From Austwickia sp. (lineage in GTDB: Bacteria; Actinomycetota; Actinomycetes; Actinomycetales; Dermatophilaceae): 64,000 bases of DNA. The stretch covers positions 2,852,001 to 2,916,000 of the forward strand of contig CP064985.1 in the NCBI GenBank assembly GCA_016699675.1. The letters are read 5' to 3'. The notes under the pieces are model-generated. The model made no database searches and was not told where the DNA came from. It saw only the letters and a list, made by a program, of their open reading frames with translations. Both the position numbers and the translations under genes were made by a program. Of this stretch, positions 42,909-59,806 are shown piece by piece (positions within the stretch are counted from its first letter, which is position 1; each line of letters starts with the position of its first letter).

Positions 42909-43340
42909 ATGCCTCCGAAGAAGAAGGTCTCCGGCTACATCAAGCTGCAGATCCAGGCCGGCGCCGCGACGCCGGCTCCGCCCGTCGGCCCCGCGCTCGG
43001 TCAGCACGGCGTCAACATCATGGAGTTCGTCAAGGCCTACAACGCCGCGACGGAATCCCAGCGCGGCAACGTGGTCCCCGTCGAGATCACCGTCTACGAG
43101 GACCGCTCGTTCACGTTCGTCCTCAAGACGCCGCCCGCCGCGGAGATGATCAAGAAGGCCGCCGGGATCGCGAAGGGCTCCGGCGAGCCCCACAAGACCA
43201 AGGTCGCGACACTGACCCAGGACCAGGTCCGGGAGATCGCCTCCCAGAAGATGGTCGACCTCAACGCCAACGACGTCGAGCAGGCGATGAAGATCATCGC
43301 CGGCACGGCCCGCTCGATGGGCGTCACCGTCCAGGGCTGA
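42909..43340 (+). CDS. rplK: Ribosomal protein uL11
   Basis: A 143-aa protein of the GTPase-associated centre. MPPKKKVSGYIKLQIQAGAA, PPVGPALGQHGVNIMEFVKA and the C-terminal RNA-binding domain (DLNANDVEQAMKIIAGTARS) are complete. ATG at 42909 after AAGGAGG. rplA follows 110 bp later; that gap contains GGGCGCCG/CGGCGCCC, a possible hairpin. Confidence 0.97.
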   Translation: MPPKKKVSGYIKLQIQAGAATPAPPVGPALGQHGVNIMEFVKAYNAATESQRGNVVPVEITVYEDRSFTFVLKTPPAAEMIKKAAGIAKGSGEPHKTKVATLTQDQVREIASQKMVDLNANDVEQAMKIIAGTARSMGVTVQG

Positions 43341-43450
43341 TTCCGGGTTGCCCCAAAGGCGACCCAGGGCGCCGCCGTCCGACGGCGCCCCAGTGGCAGG
43401 GCCACGCGCTGGCCCGGACCACGACCTCCACCACCAGCAAGGAGACAGCA

Positions 43451-44167
43451 ATGAAGCGCAGCAAGTCCTACCGCGCGTCCGCGGAGAAGATCTCCCCGGA
43501 CACCCTCTACAGCCCGCTTGCCGCCGTGCGGCTGGCCAAGGAGACCAGCACCACGAAGTACGACGCCACCGTCGAGATGGCCCTGCGCCTCGGCGTGGAC
43601 CCCCGCAAGGCGGACCAGATGGTGCGCGGCACCGTCAACCTGCCGAACGGCACCGGCAAAACCGCCCGCGTGCTGGTCTTCGCCAACGGCGCCAACGCCG
43701 AGGCCGCCAAGGCCGCCGGTGCGGACTTCGTCGGCTCGGACGACATGATCGAGAAGATCCAGGGCGGTTGGTTGGACTTCGACGCGGTCGTCGCCACGCC
43801 GGACCTCATGGGCAAGGTCGGTCGCCTCGGCAAGGTGCTGGGCCCCCGGGGCCTGATGCCGAACCCGAAGACCGGCACGGTGACGATGGACGTGGCCAAG
43901 GCGGTCACCGACATCAAGGGCGGCAAGATCGAGTTCCGCGTCGACAAGCACTCCAACCTGCACTTCATCATCGGCAAGACGTCGTTCACCGAGCAGGCGC
44001 TGGTGGAGAACTACTCCGCGGCGATGGACGAGATCCAGCGGCTCAAGCCGTCCGCCAGCAAGGGCCGCTACCTGCTCAAGGCCACCATGTCGACGACCAT
44101 GGGCCCCGGCATCCCGGTGGATCACACCAAGACGCGCAACCTCATGGCCGAGGACGCGACCGTCTGA
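43451..44167 (+). CDS. rplA: Ribosomal protein uL1
   Basis: A 238-aa protein binding 23S rRNA near the E site, and in many bacteria a repressor of its own rplKA mRNA. KRSKSYRASAEKISPDTLYS, LGPRGLMPNPKTGTVTMDV and GIPVDHTKTRNLMAEDATV are typical. ATG with AAGGAGA upstream. Followed by a perfect 18-bp terminator hairpin. Confidence 0.97.
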   Translation: MKRSKSYRASAEKISPDTLYSPLAAVRLAKETSTTKYDATVEMALRLGVDPRKADQMVRGTVNLPNGTGKTARVLVFANGANAEAAKAAGADFVGSDDMIEKIQGGWLDFDAVVATPDLMGKVGRLGKVLGPRGLMPNPKTGTVTMDVAKAVTDIKGGKIEFRVDKHSNLHFIIGKTSFTEQALVENYSAAMDEIQRLKPSASKGRYLLKATMSTTMGPGIPVDHTKTRNLMAEDATV

Positions 44168-44202
44168 CGGTCCGCCCCGCGTCAATCGCTCGACTGCCGC
44201 AT

Positions 44203-44242
44203 CACGCTGCGCCGTACCGGTTCTCCGGTACGGCGCAGCGTG
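44203..44242. terminator. Bidirectional terminator between rplA and GNAT gene
   Basis: Perfect 18-bp arms (44203-44220 CACGCTGCGCCGTACCGG and 44225-44242) around TTCT. It lies between two converging genes and can serve both. Confidence 0.88.
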
Positions 44243-44245
44243 CGT

Positions 44246-44800
44246 CTAGCCCGCCGTCGGCGCCGGGGGAGCCCACCCACCGGGAGGGGGCCACGCCATC
44301 CGCACCTCCGGGATCGACCGGCCGTCCGGCGCATCCCAGCTGCCCGCCCCGGCCGGGACCGCACCGTGGCGCCGGTAGAAGCCGGTCGCCGCGTCGTTGC
44401 CCGCGAGGACCCACAGGTGGACGCCGATGCCCGGGGCCTCCTCGGCGCAGCGAGCCGCGCCCGCCGCCAGCAGCCGGCCGCCAATGCCCCGCCCGCGCTG
44501 ATCCTGCGCCACGTGCAGGTTGTCCAGCAGGCTGCCCCAATGCGCGTCGGCCGCGGCGTACCAACAGCCGAACCCCACGATTCCCGCCGCCCCGGGGTCG
44601 GCGACCAGCACGATCTGGCCCGGCGGCGGCGCGATGAGGCGCTGCGCCCACACGGCCCGCCGGTCGTCGTCGACGGGGCCGTCAAGGTAGGTGTCCGCGA
44701 GAATGCCGCGGTACGTCGAGCGCCAGCTGGCGGTGTGCAGGGCCGCGATGGCGGCCGCGTCGGCGGGCTCCGCCGGCCTGATCCGTACGTCGATCGTCAT
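44246..44800 (-). CDS. GNAT-family N-acetyltransferase
   Basis: A 184-aa protein: RIRPAEPADAAAIAALHTAS, WGSLLDNLHVAQDQRGRGIG and GRLLAAGAARCAEEA form the GNAT core with the acetyl-CoA loop QRGRGIG. DAATGFYRRHGAVP follows. Substrate unknown. ATG at 44798-44800 after GGGAGG. It is inserted, in opposite orientation, between rplA and rplJ, two genes that are often neighbours. A longer upstream frame overlaps the rplJ leader and is rejected. Confidence 0.85.
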   Translation of the reverse strand: MTIDVRIRPAEPADAAAIAALHTASWRSTYRGILADTYLDGPVDDDRRAVWAQRLIAPPPGQIVLVADPGAAGIVGFGCWYAAADAHWGSLLDNLHVAQDQRGRGIGGRLLAAGAARCAEEAPGIGVHLWVLAGNDAATGFYRRHGAVPAGAGSWDAPDGRSIPEVRMAWPPPGGWAPPAPTAG

Positions 44801-45143
44801 CGCGCCTCCCGTCTTTCTGCGCCTTCCCCGAGTCTGCGCGTCCGCAGCCCGCGCGGACGGCCTTCCGGCCGCATGATCGGTGGTGCGGGACCGGCGATTT
44901 GGCCGCATCGCTCGCCGGCGGATAACCTGTACGACGACCCATGACCGCCGGTTGTCGCCAGCGAGCCGCCAGGCCCGCCAGCGACCGAAGGTCCCCGCAG
45001 AAGCGGGGCGTCCGGCGCAGGCCACGACGTACGACTTGGCGGCGCCCGCATCCGGAAGCCGCGCCCGTGCTCCCGTGCCCTGCGCCGGGAGCCTTTTTCA
45101 TGCGGGGCCACGGGTGCCGGCACACCAGGAGAAGGAGGCCTCT
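44801..45143 (+). promoter_or_regulatory. rplJL leader region with terminator-like hairpin
   Basis: 343 bp between the GNAT start and rplJ. At 45069-45092 GCTCCCG and CGGGAGC pair around TGCCCTGCGC and are followed by CTTTTTC (45093-45099), one of the few true T-runs in the window. This is a good intrinsic terminator ahead of rplJ and fits attenuation by L10/L12 protein, as in other bacteria. The promoter is not clear; TAACCT at 44933-44938 is a weak -10. Confidence 0.6.
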
Positions 45144-45827
45144 ATGGCGACGCCGCAGAAGCAGGCAGCCATCGCCGAACTCACGGGCAAGTTCCGCGAG
45201 TCCGGTGCGGCCGTTCTCACCGAGTACCGCGGCCTGACCGTGGCGCAGCTCAAGGAGCTGCGGAACTCGCTGCGTGCGAACGGTTCGTACGCCGTGGTCA
45301 AGAACACGCTGACCGACATCGCCGCCAAGGAGGCCGGAGTCACGGCCTTCGAGGGCCAGATGACCGGTCCGTCCGCGATCGCCTTCATCACGGGCGACCC
45401 GGTGGAGGCGGCCAAGAGCCTGCGTGACTTCGCCAAGGCGCACCCCCTCCTCGTCATCAAGGGCGGCTACCTCGAAGGCAAGCCGCTCACCGCCGAGGAG
45501 ATCACCAAGCTCGCGGACCTCGAGTCCCGCGAGGTTCTGCTGGCCAAGCTGGCCGGCGCCATGAAGGCGTCGCTCAGCAACGCCGTCTACCTGTTCGCGG
45601 CCCCGCTGTCGCAGTTCGCCGCCACGGTGGACGCGCTGCGCGCCAAGGTCGAGGAGCAGGGCGGCGCAGCGGCCGCTCCCGCCCCCGCGGCCGAAGCGTC
45701 CGACGCTGAGGCGACCGAGGCCGAGGCGCCAGCGGCGTCCGAGGCCGAGACCCCCGAGGCCGCGGACACCCCGGCCGCCGAGACGGCGGCCACCGAAGAC
45801 GTCGCCGCGGGTGGCGACGCGTCCTGA
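45144..45827 (+). CDS. rplJ: Ribosomal protein uL10
   Basis: A 227-aa stalk-base protein that carries L7/L12 dimers. KQAAIAELTGKFRESGAAVL, TEYRGLTVAQLKELRNSLRA and AKPLTAEEITKLADLESREV-like core are typical. The first ~175 residues are normal length, and an Ala/Glu-rich extension (AAEASDAEATEAEAPAASEA) follows after the L12-binding helix, as in several actinobacteria. ATG at 45144 after AAGGAGG. rplL follows 60 bp later in the same operon. Confidence 0.96.
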   Translation: MATPQKQAAIAELTGKFRESGAAVLTEYRGLTVAQLKELRNSLRANGSYAVVKNTLTDIAAKEAGVTAFEGQMTGPSAIAFITGDPVEAAKSLRDFAKAHPLLVIKGGYLEGKPLTAEEITKLADLESREVLLAKLAGAMKASLSNAVYLFAAPLSQFAATVDALRAKVEEQGGAAAAPAPAAEASDAEATEAEAPAASEAETPEAADTPAAETAATEDVAAGGDAS

Positions 45828-45887
45828 GGTCACTCAGGACAACCCATCACGAGCCACTCACGGCACGAAGCAAGGAAGGAAAGCCTC

Positions 45888-46280
45888 ATGGCCAAGCTCA
45901 GCACCGAAGAGCTCCTTGACGCGTTCAAGGAGATGACCCTGATCGAGCTCTCGGAGTTCGTGAAGCAGTTCGAGGAGACGTTCGACGTCAAGGCCGCCGC
46001 CCCGATGATGGGCGCGGTCATGGCCGCTCCGGGCGCCGGCGGCGACGCCGCCCCCGCCGAGGAGGAGCAGAGCGAGTTCGACGTCATGCTCATGGCGGCC
46101 GGCGACAAGAAGATCCAGGTCATCAAGGAGGTGCGCGCCCTCACGAGCCTCGGCCTGAAGGAGGCCAAGGACCTCGTCGACGGCGCCCCGAAGCCCGTCC
46201 TAGAGAAGGTCGACAAGGACTCCGCGGAGAAGGCCAAGGCTGCCCTGGAGGGCGCCGGCGCCACCGTCGAGCTCAAGTGA
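45888..46280 (+). CDS. rplL: Ribosomal protein bL12
   Basis: A 130-aa stalk protein. N-terminal dimerisation helix pair (STEELLDAFKEMTLIELSEF), Ala/Gly hinge, and C-terminal factor-binding domain (EFDVMLMAAGDKKIQVIKEV, RALTSLGLKEAKDLVDGAPK) are intact. ATG at 45888 after AAGGAAGG. A 17-bp terminator hairpin follows. Confidence 0.97.
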   Translation: MAKLSTEELLDAFKEMTLIELSEFVKQFEETFDVKAAAPMMGAVMAAPGAGGDAAPAEEEQSEFDVMLMAAGDKKIQVIKEVRALTSLGLKEAKDLVDGAPKPVLEKVDKDSAEKAKAALEGAGATVELK

Positions 46281-46303
46281 CCTGACGGCATCTCGGCAGC
46301 ACC

Positions 46304-46341
46304 GACAGCGGGCCGGTTCCAGTGGGAACCGGCCCGCTGTC
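46304..46341 (+). terminator. Terminator/attenuator between rplL and rpoB
   Basis: Perfect 17-bp arms 46304-46320 (GACAGCGGGCCGGTTCC) and 46325-46341 around AGTG. No T-run. It separates ribosomal from polymerase genes. Confidence 0.85.
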
Positions 46342-46590
46342 GCGTCCCGGGGGAGCACAAGCAGCGCAGATCACCTTGACGACCGCCCAGAGCCAGGGCA
46401 TTCTCGAGGTCTCAGGCTGGTCTTCCACGGGCCGCACCTGGGACTGCGGATCATCGAGCCGGGCTGCAGATTCGGCGCCGCGCGACGGCGCCCGTCGAGC
46501 CCGAGTCGAGGTCCACAACCGCCGCCGCGTCGGCGCGGACGCGGCGGGCCGAGACTGTGGTTCCGGTCGAGTCTCGCCACGGGGTGGCGA

Positions 46591-46620
46591 TTGGACTCCC
46601 GTCGACACCACGGGTATGCT
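46591..46620 (+). promoter_or_regulatory. Candidate promoter of rpoBC
   Basis: TTGGAC (46591-46596), 18-bp spacer, TATGCT (46615-46620), about 178 bp before the rpoB start. Flanks are shared with the tRNA-Tyr promoter (CGATTGGACT at the -35, CACGGG nearby, TATGCTGTC at the -10). The 5' leader between it and rpoB shows no clear structure. Confidence 0.6.
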
Positions 46621-46797
46621 GTCGCTTTGCGCTGCCCCTCTCTGTGTAGCCCGCGACGACGTGGCCGTCCCCACCGGTCTGATCAGCACGTGACCTGCAG
46701 GTTCGTGGTGTGTCTCCGAGTGGTGGGACGGATGCTCATTGCAGGTGGGCGCGGCGCCGACCGCCGACTGTGACAAAGGCCCGTGGAAGGACCCTCC

Positions 46798-50283
<3,486 letters not shown>

Positions 50284-50376
50284 CGCTGACCCGCGTTCCG
50301 ACCGGTCGCCACCTAGCGGCGCGACCCGACACCGACCCGACGTACTCGAACCTGACCGAGAGTAGGGAAGCACCAA

Positions 50377-54267
<3,891 letters not shown>

Positions 54268-54274
54268 CGCAGAA

Positions 54275-54324
54275 ACGCAGCGCAGGGTGGGCGTCGCGCG
54301 CAGCGCGGCGCCCACCCTCTGCGT
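54275..54324 (+). terminator. Terminator after rpoC
   Basis: ACGCAG (54275-54280) plus AGGGTGGGCG (54284-54293) pair with CGCCCACCCT and CTGCGT (54309-54324), a 16-bp stem with a 3-base bulge and a G/C-rich loop. Starts 8 bp after the stop. Confidence 0.7.
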
Positions 54325-54490
54325 GTCGCGTGATCAGGTGAGGCGCCTCACCTGGTGGCGGGGGAGCTCACGTATGTACGGGTGTTGTCCCGCTCGGATC
54401 TGAGGCGCCTCACCTCGTGGCGGCCCCATCGCGGCGCCCACCTGTTTGCGTGCCGCGTGATCAGGTGAGGCGCCTCACCCCGTGGCGGCG
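54306..54490. repeat. Three repeated palindromes downstream of rpoC
   Basis: GGTGAGGCGCCTCACC occurs at 54336-54353 (18-bp perfect palindrome AGGTGAGGCGCCTCACCT) and 54464-54479; TGAGGCGCCTCA occurs at 54401-54412. The first and third sit in a ~57-bp direct repeat that starts GCGGCGCCCACC (54306 and 54431) and ends GTGGCGG. The rest of the 54268-54757 gap is the rpsL leader. Confidence 0.9.
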
Positions 54491-54757
54491 CCCCGGATCG
54501 CCGTGCACCGGCCGGGATTTGGTCCCGGAACTGGGCTGCCGGTAGCCTGGGACGGCATGTCCCGGGTCCATCGACGGTCCGGGCTGTCCTCTCGCCGGGC
54601 AGTCGGCGCATTCCACGGACACTTCGCCTACGGGCGTACTGTGCCCAGGGGCGCGGACAGTGCAGGGGAGAGCACTCCGCACGACCCGACAGGGTCGGGC
54701 GGGGCATCACAAGGAGGCCGGCAGCAGGCCGGTCATGACCAGGATCACGGAGACTAC

Positions 54758-55132
54758 GTGCCTACGATCAACCAGCTCGTCCGGAAGGGACGGCAGGACA
54801 AGGCCAGCAAGGCCAAGACTCCTGCGCTCAAGGGCAGCCCCCAGCGTCGGGGCGTTTGCACCCGCGTTTACACCACCACGCCGAAGAAGCCGAACTCCGC
54901 GCTGCGCAAGGTCGCTCGTGTGAAGCTGACCAGTGGCATCGAGGTCACGGCGTACATCCCCGGCGTCGGCCACAACCTGCAGGAGCACTCGATCGTGCTC
55001 GTCCGCGGCGGCCGGGTGAAGGACCTGCCCGGCGTGCGGTACAAGATCATCCGCGGCTCGCTCGACACCCAGGGCGTCAAGAACCGTAAGCAAGCGCGCA
55101 GCCGCTACGGAGCGAAGAGCGAGAAGAAGTAA
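54758..55132 (+). CDS. rpsL: Ribosomal protein uS12
   Basis: A 124-aa decoding-centre protein: PTINQLVRKGRQDKASKAKT, TPKKPNSALRKVARVKL, YIPGVGHNLQEHSIVLVRGG and RVKDLPGVRYK. Both streptomycin-critical lysines (in TPKKPNS and GRVKDLP) are present, so the sensitive type. GTG at 54758 with GGAG 6 bp upstream. The stop overlaps the rpsG ATG by one base. The longer upstream frame is not coding. Confidence 0.97.
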   Translation: MPTINQLVRKGRQDKASKAKTPALKGSPQRRGVCTRVYTTTPKKPNSALRKVARVKLTSGIEVTAYIPGVGHNLQEHSIVLVRGGRVKDLPGVRYKIIRGSLDTQGVKNRKQARSRYGAKSEKK

Positions 55133-55602
55133 TGCCACGCAAAGGTCCTGCCCCGAAGCGCCCGCTCGTCGTCGACCCCGTCTACGGGTCGCCGCTGGTG
55201 ACGCAGCTCGTCAACAAGATCCTGCTCGACGGCAAGAAGTCGATCGCCGAGCGCATCGTCTACGGCGCCATGGAGGGCTGCCGCGAGAAGACCGGCACCG
55301 ACCCGGTCGTCACGCTGCGCCGGGCGCTGGACAACATCCGCCCCGCGCTGGAGGTCAAGTCCCGCCGCGTGGGTGGCGCGACGTACCAGGTGCCGGTCGA
55401 GGTCAAGCCCGGCCGGGCCACGACGCTCTCGCTGCGTTGGCTCGTCGGCTACAGCCGGCAGCGCCGCGAAAAGACGATGACAGAGCGCCTCATGAACGAG
55501 ATCCTCGACGCGAGCAACGGGCTCGGGGCCTCGGTCAAGAAGCGCGAGGACACCCACAAGATGGCCGAGTCCAACAAGGCCTTCGCGCACTACCGCTGGT
55601 AA
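55132..55602 (+). CDS. rpsG: Ribosomal protein uS7
   Basis: A 156-aa small-subunit protein: PRKGPAPKRPLVVDPVYGSP, LVTQLVNKILLDGKKSIAER and RRLVG-type TLSLRWLVGYSRQRREKTM with MAESNKAFAHYRW at the end. ATG overlaps the rpsL stop, so translation is coupled. fusA follows after 177 bp. Confidence 0.97.
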   Translation: MPRKGPAPKRPLVVDPVYGSPLVTQLVNKILLDGKKSIAERIVYGAMEGCREKTGTDPVVTLRRALDNIRPALEVKSRRVGGATYQVPVEVKPGRATTLSLRWLVGYSRQRREKTMTERLMNEILDASNGLGASVKKREDTHKMAESNKAFAHYRW

Positions 55603-55779
55603 TCCCTTCGATGCCCGGCGGTCGCGTTGGTCGCGACCGCCGGGCACCCTCGGGTCGCTGGTGGCCACGGCGTACGCCGTACGGCGTGGGCACCGACGGA
55701 CCGAGCCGCTCCCCGGAGCACCCGCGCATCACGCGCACCACCGCATGCGAGCACCGCACGAGACGAGACGAGAGAGCTA

Positions 55780-57882
55780 GTGGCACTGGATGTCCTCACG
55801 GACCTGAGCAAGGTCCGCAATATCGGCATCATGGCGCACATCGACGCCGGCAAGACGACCGTCACCGAGCGCATCCTGTTCTACACCGGCATCAACTACA
55901 AGATCGGTGAGACGCACGACGGCGCGTCGACGATGGACTGGATGGAGCAAGAGGCCGAGCGCGGGATCACGATCACGTCCGCGGCCACGACCTGCTTCTG
56001 GAAGGACCACCAGGTCAACATCATCGACACGCCCGGCCACGTCGACTTCACCGTCGAGGTGGAGCGGTCGCTGCGGGTGTTGGACGGTGCGGTCGCGGTC
56101 TTCGACGGCAAGGAGGGCGTCGAGCCCCAGAGCGAGACCGTGTGGCGGCAGGCGGACAAGTACGACGTGCCCCGGATCTGCTTCGTCAACAAGATGGACA
56201 AGCTCGGCGCCGACTTCTACTTCACGGTGAAGACGATCGTCGACCGCCTGGGCGCGACGCCCCTGGTCATGCAGCTGCCCATCGGCGCGGAGAACACCTT
56301 CTCCGGGGTCGTGGACCTCATCACCATGAAGGCCTTTGTCTGGCACGGCGACGTGCAGAAGGGCGAGGACTACGCGATCGAGGAGATCCCGGCGGACCTG
56401 CTCGAGCAGGCCGAGACCTACCGGCACGAGCTGGTCGAGAAGGTCGCCGAGAGCGACGACACCCTCATGGAGAAATACCTGGAGGGTGAGGAGCTCACGA
56501 ACGCCGAGCTCAAGGCCGCCATCCGGAAGATGACGATCAACTCCGAGGTCTACCCGGTCTTCTGCGGCAGCGCGTTCAAGAACAAGGGCGTGCAGCCCAT
56601 GCTCGACGCGGTCGTCGACTACCTGCCCTCGCCCCTCGACGTCCCGGCCATCGTCGGCCGCGACCCGAAGGACGAGACCAAGGAAGTCGTGCGCCACGCC
56701 GACGCCAAGGAGCCGTTCGCTGGCTTGGCGTTCAAGGTGGTCAGTCACCCGTTCTTCGGTCGGCTCACCTACGTGCGCGTCTACTCGGGTCACATCGAGG
56801 CCGGCCAGCCGGTCTACAACGCGACCAAGCAGAAGAAGGAGCGCATCGGCAAGCTCTTCCAGATGCACGCGAACAAGGAGAACCCGGTCGACTCGGTGAG
56901 CGCGGGCCACATCTACGCGATGATCGGCCTGAAGGACACCACGACCGGCGACACCCTGTGCGACATGCAGCAGCACGTCGTGCTGGAGTCGATGACCTTC
57001 CCCGAGCCCGTCATCAACGTGGCCATCGAGCCCAAGACGAAGGGCGACCAGGAGAAGCTCTCCACGGCGATCCAGAAGCTCGCCGAAGAGGACCCGACGT
57101 TCCAGGTCGAACTCGACCAGGAGACCGGCCAGACCATCATCAAGGGCATGGGCGAGCTCCACCTCGACATCCTCGTCGACCGCATGCGGCGCGAGTTCAA
57201 GGTAGAGGCTAACGTCGGCAAGCCCCAGGTGGCCTACCGCGAGACCATCCGCAAGACGGTCGACAAGCACGACTACACCCACAAGAAGCAGACGGGTGGG
57301 TCGGGCCAGTACGCCAAGATCCAGGTGACCTACGAGCCCCTGGAGACCACCGAAGGCGCGATGTACGAGTTCGACAACAAGGTCACGGGTGGCCGGGTGC
57401 CGCGCGAGTACATCCCGAGCGTCGACCACGGCATCCAGGACGCGCTGCAGGTCGGCGTGCTCGCGGGTTACCCAGTGGTGGGCGTCAAGGCCACGCTGAT
57501 CGACGGCGCGGCGCACGACGTCGACTCCTCGGAGATGGCGTTCAAGATCGCCGGCTCGATGTGCACCAAGGAGGCCCTACGCCGGGCCGACCCGGTGCTC
57601 CTTGAGCCGATGATGGCCGTCGAGGTGCGCACGCCCGAGGACTACATGGGCGACGTCATCGGCGACCTCAACAGCCGCCGCGGGCACATCCAGGCCATGG
57701 ACGACGTCTCCGGCGCCAAGTCCGTGCGGGCCCTCGTGCCGCTGTCGGAGATGTTCGGCTACGTCGGCGACCTCCGGTCCAAGACGCAGGGCCGGGCGAA
57801 CTACACCATGCAATTCGACTCCTACGCAGAGGTTCCCCGGAACGTCTCGGAGGAGATCGTCAAGAAGATGCGTGGTGAGTGA
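55780..57882 (+). CDS. fusA: Elongation factor G
   Basis: A 700-aa translocase. G1 AHIDAGKTT, G3 DTPGHVDFT, G4 NKMDKLGADF and domains II-V (NPVDSVSAGHIYAMIGLKDT, GMGELHLDILVDRMRREFKV) are intact. GTG at 55780 gives the normal family length; upstream in-frame codons are spacer. It is the third gene of the str operon. Confidence 0.97.
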   Translation: MALDVLTDLSKVRNIGIMAHIDAGKTTVTERILFYTGINYKIGETHDGASTMDWMEQEAERGITITSAATTCFWKDHQVNIIDTPGHVDFTVEVERSLRVLDGAVAVFDGKEGVEPQSETVWRQADKYDVPRICFVNKMDKLGADFYFTVKTIVDRLGATPLVMQLPIGAENTFSGVVDLITMKAFVWHGDVQKGEDYAIEEIPADLLEQAETYRHELVEKVAESDDTLMEKYLEGEELTNAELKAAIRKMTINSEVYPVFCGSAFKNKGVQPMLDAVVDYLPSPLDVPAIVGRDPKDETKEVVRHADAKEPFAGLAFKVVSHPFFGRLTYVRVYSGHIEAGQPVYNATKQKKERIGKLFQMHANKENPVDSVSAGHIYAMIGLKDTTTGDTLCDMQQHVVLESMTFPEPVINVAIEPKTKGDQEKLSTAIQKLAEEDPTFQVELDQETGQTIIKGMGELHLDILVDRMRREFKVEANVGKPQVAYRETIRKTVDKHDYTHKKQTGGSGQYAKIQVTYEPLETTEGAMYEFDNKVTGGRVPREYIPSVDHGIQDALQVGVLAGYPVVGVKATLIDGAAHDVDSSEMAFKIAGSMCTKEALRRADPVLLEPMMAVEVRTPEDYMGDVIGDLNSRRGHIQAMDDVSGAKSVRALVPLSEMFGYVGDLRSKTQGRANYTMQFDSYAEVPRNVSEEIVKKMRGE

Positions 57883-58018
57883 GCTCTCGCAGGCCGGGTA
57901 GACTGTCCCGCTGACGCTCAAGTCAATTTCACATCAGGCATCATCCCCACCAGAAAGACGTCGCCACGTCCAGCTTGGCGTACGGCGTTGAAACACCAAG
58001 TCCAACAGGAGGACCCCA

Positions 58019-59212
<1,194 letters not shown>

Positions 59213-59247
59213 TCTGACGGCCGATTCGGCCATCGTGCGTGAGCACA

Positions 59248-59284
59248 GCGGCAGGGCCCGGGCGCTTCGCCCGGGCCCTGCCGC
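59248..59284 (+). terminator. Terminator after tuf
   Basis: Perfect 17-bp arms 59248-59264 (GCGGCAGGGCCCGGGCG) and 59268-59284 around CTT. It overlaps the longest possible frame of the next gene, which argues for a later start there. Confidence 0.88.
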
Positions 59285-59285
59285 G

Positions 59286-59777
59286 TTGCGTCCCCGGCTC
59301 GGGAGCGCGACGGCGGTGCTGGTGGCGGTCGGCTGCCTGGCGGGAGTCGGCGGGTGCGGCTCGGCCGGGACCGGTACGTCGGGTGCCGCTGGAACTGGTA
59401 CGCCGGGCGCGGCCGGGACCGGTACGTCGGGCGCGGCCGGGACCCGTACGCCGGGCGGGGCCGGGCCCACGACGTACCCGCCGTTGGTCGCGGACCTGAC
59501 CTGGGTGACCCGCGAGGGGGAGCGGGCGCTCGTGGTGACCCCAACGACCTACCTGCGCGACCACGGCACGACCGAGGTCGCGGAGGAGGCCTGGCGTCGG
59601 GTCGTGGTCGCGGTGCCAGAGGCGGACACGGCGGGGATGCGGGACCAGTTCGTCTGTCACGCGCAGTTCGCAGCGACGAAGGACGCCTGGTATCTGGAGC
59701 CGGCCCGCCCCGCGGTCGGCTATGCCCGCACGGTCGCCGCGGGCTGCAACCCGGGGTCGCCGCGCGACGTAGGCTGA
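59286..59777 (+). CDS. DUF2599-domain lipoprotein
   Basis: About 163 aa from TTG 59286. RPRLGSATAVLVAVGCLAGV then GGCGS is a lipoprotein signal with the cysteine at GGC. A spacer of GTGTxGAA repeats follows, then a DUF2599-type domain (ALVVTPTTYLRDHGTTEV, MRDQFVCHAQFA, WYLEPARP, VAAGCNPGS). Two cysteines (FVCH and SGCNP-like AAGCNP) probably form a disulfide outside the membrane. Function unknown. GTG 59235 would place the tuf terminator inside the gene; GTG 59316 gives a shorter signal peptide. The start is therefore uncertain. Confidence 0.7.
   Translation: MRPRLGSATAVLVAVGCLAGVGGCGSAGTGTSGAAGTGTPGAAGTGTSGAAGTRTPGGAGPTTYPPLVADLTWVTREGERALVVTPTTYLRDHGTTEVAEEAWRRVVVAVPEADTAGMRDQFVCHAQFAATKDAWYLEPARPAVGYARTVAAGCNPGSPRDVG
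59364..59459 (+). repeat. 24-bp coding repeat, four copies
   Basis: Units at 59364, 59388, 59412 and 59436 (GCCGGGACCGGTACGTCGGG and close variants) encode AGTGTSGA-type repeats, a flexible spacer between lipobox and domain. Confidence 0.9.
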
Positions 59778-59806
59778 GCACGCAGACCGGCGAAGGGATC
59801 CCACTC

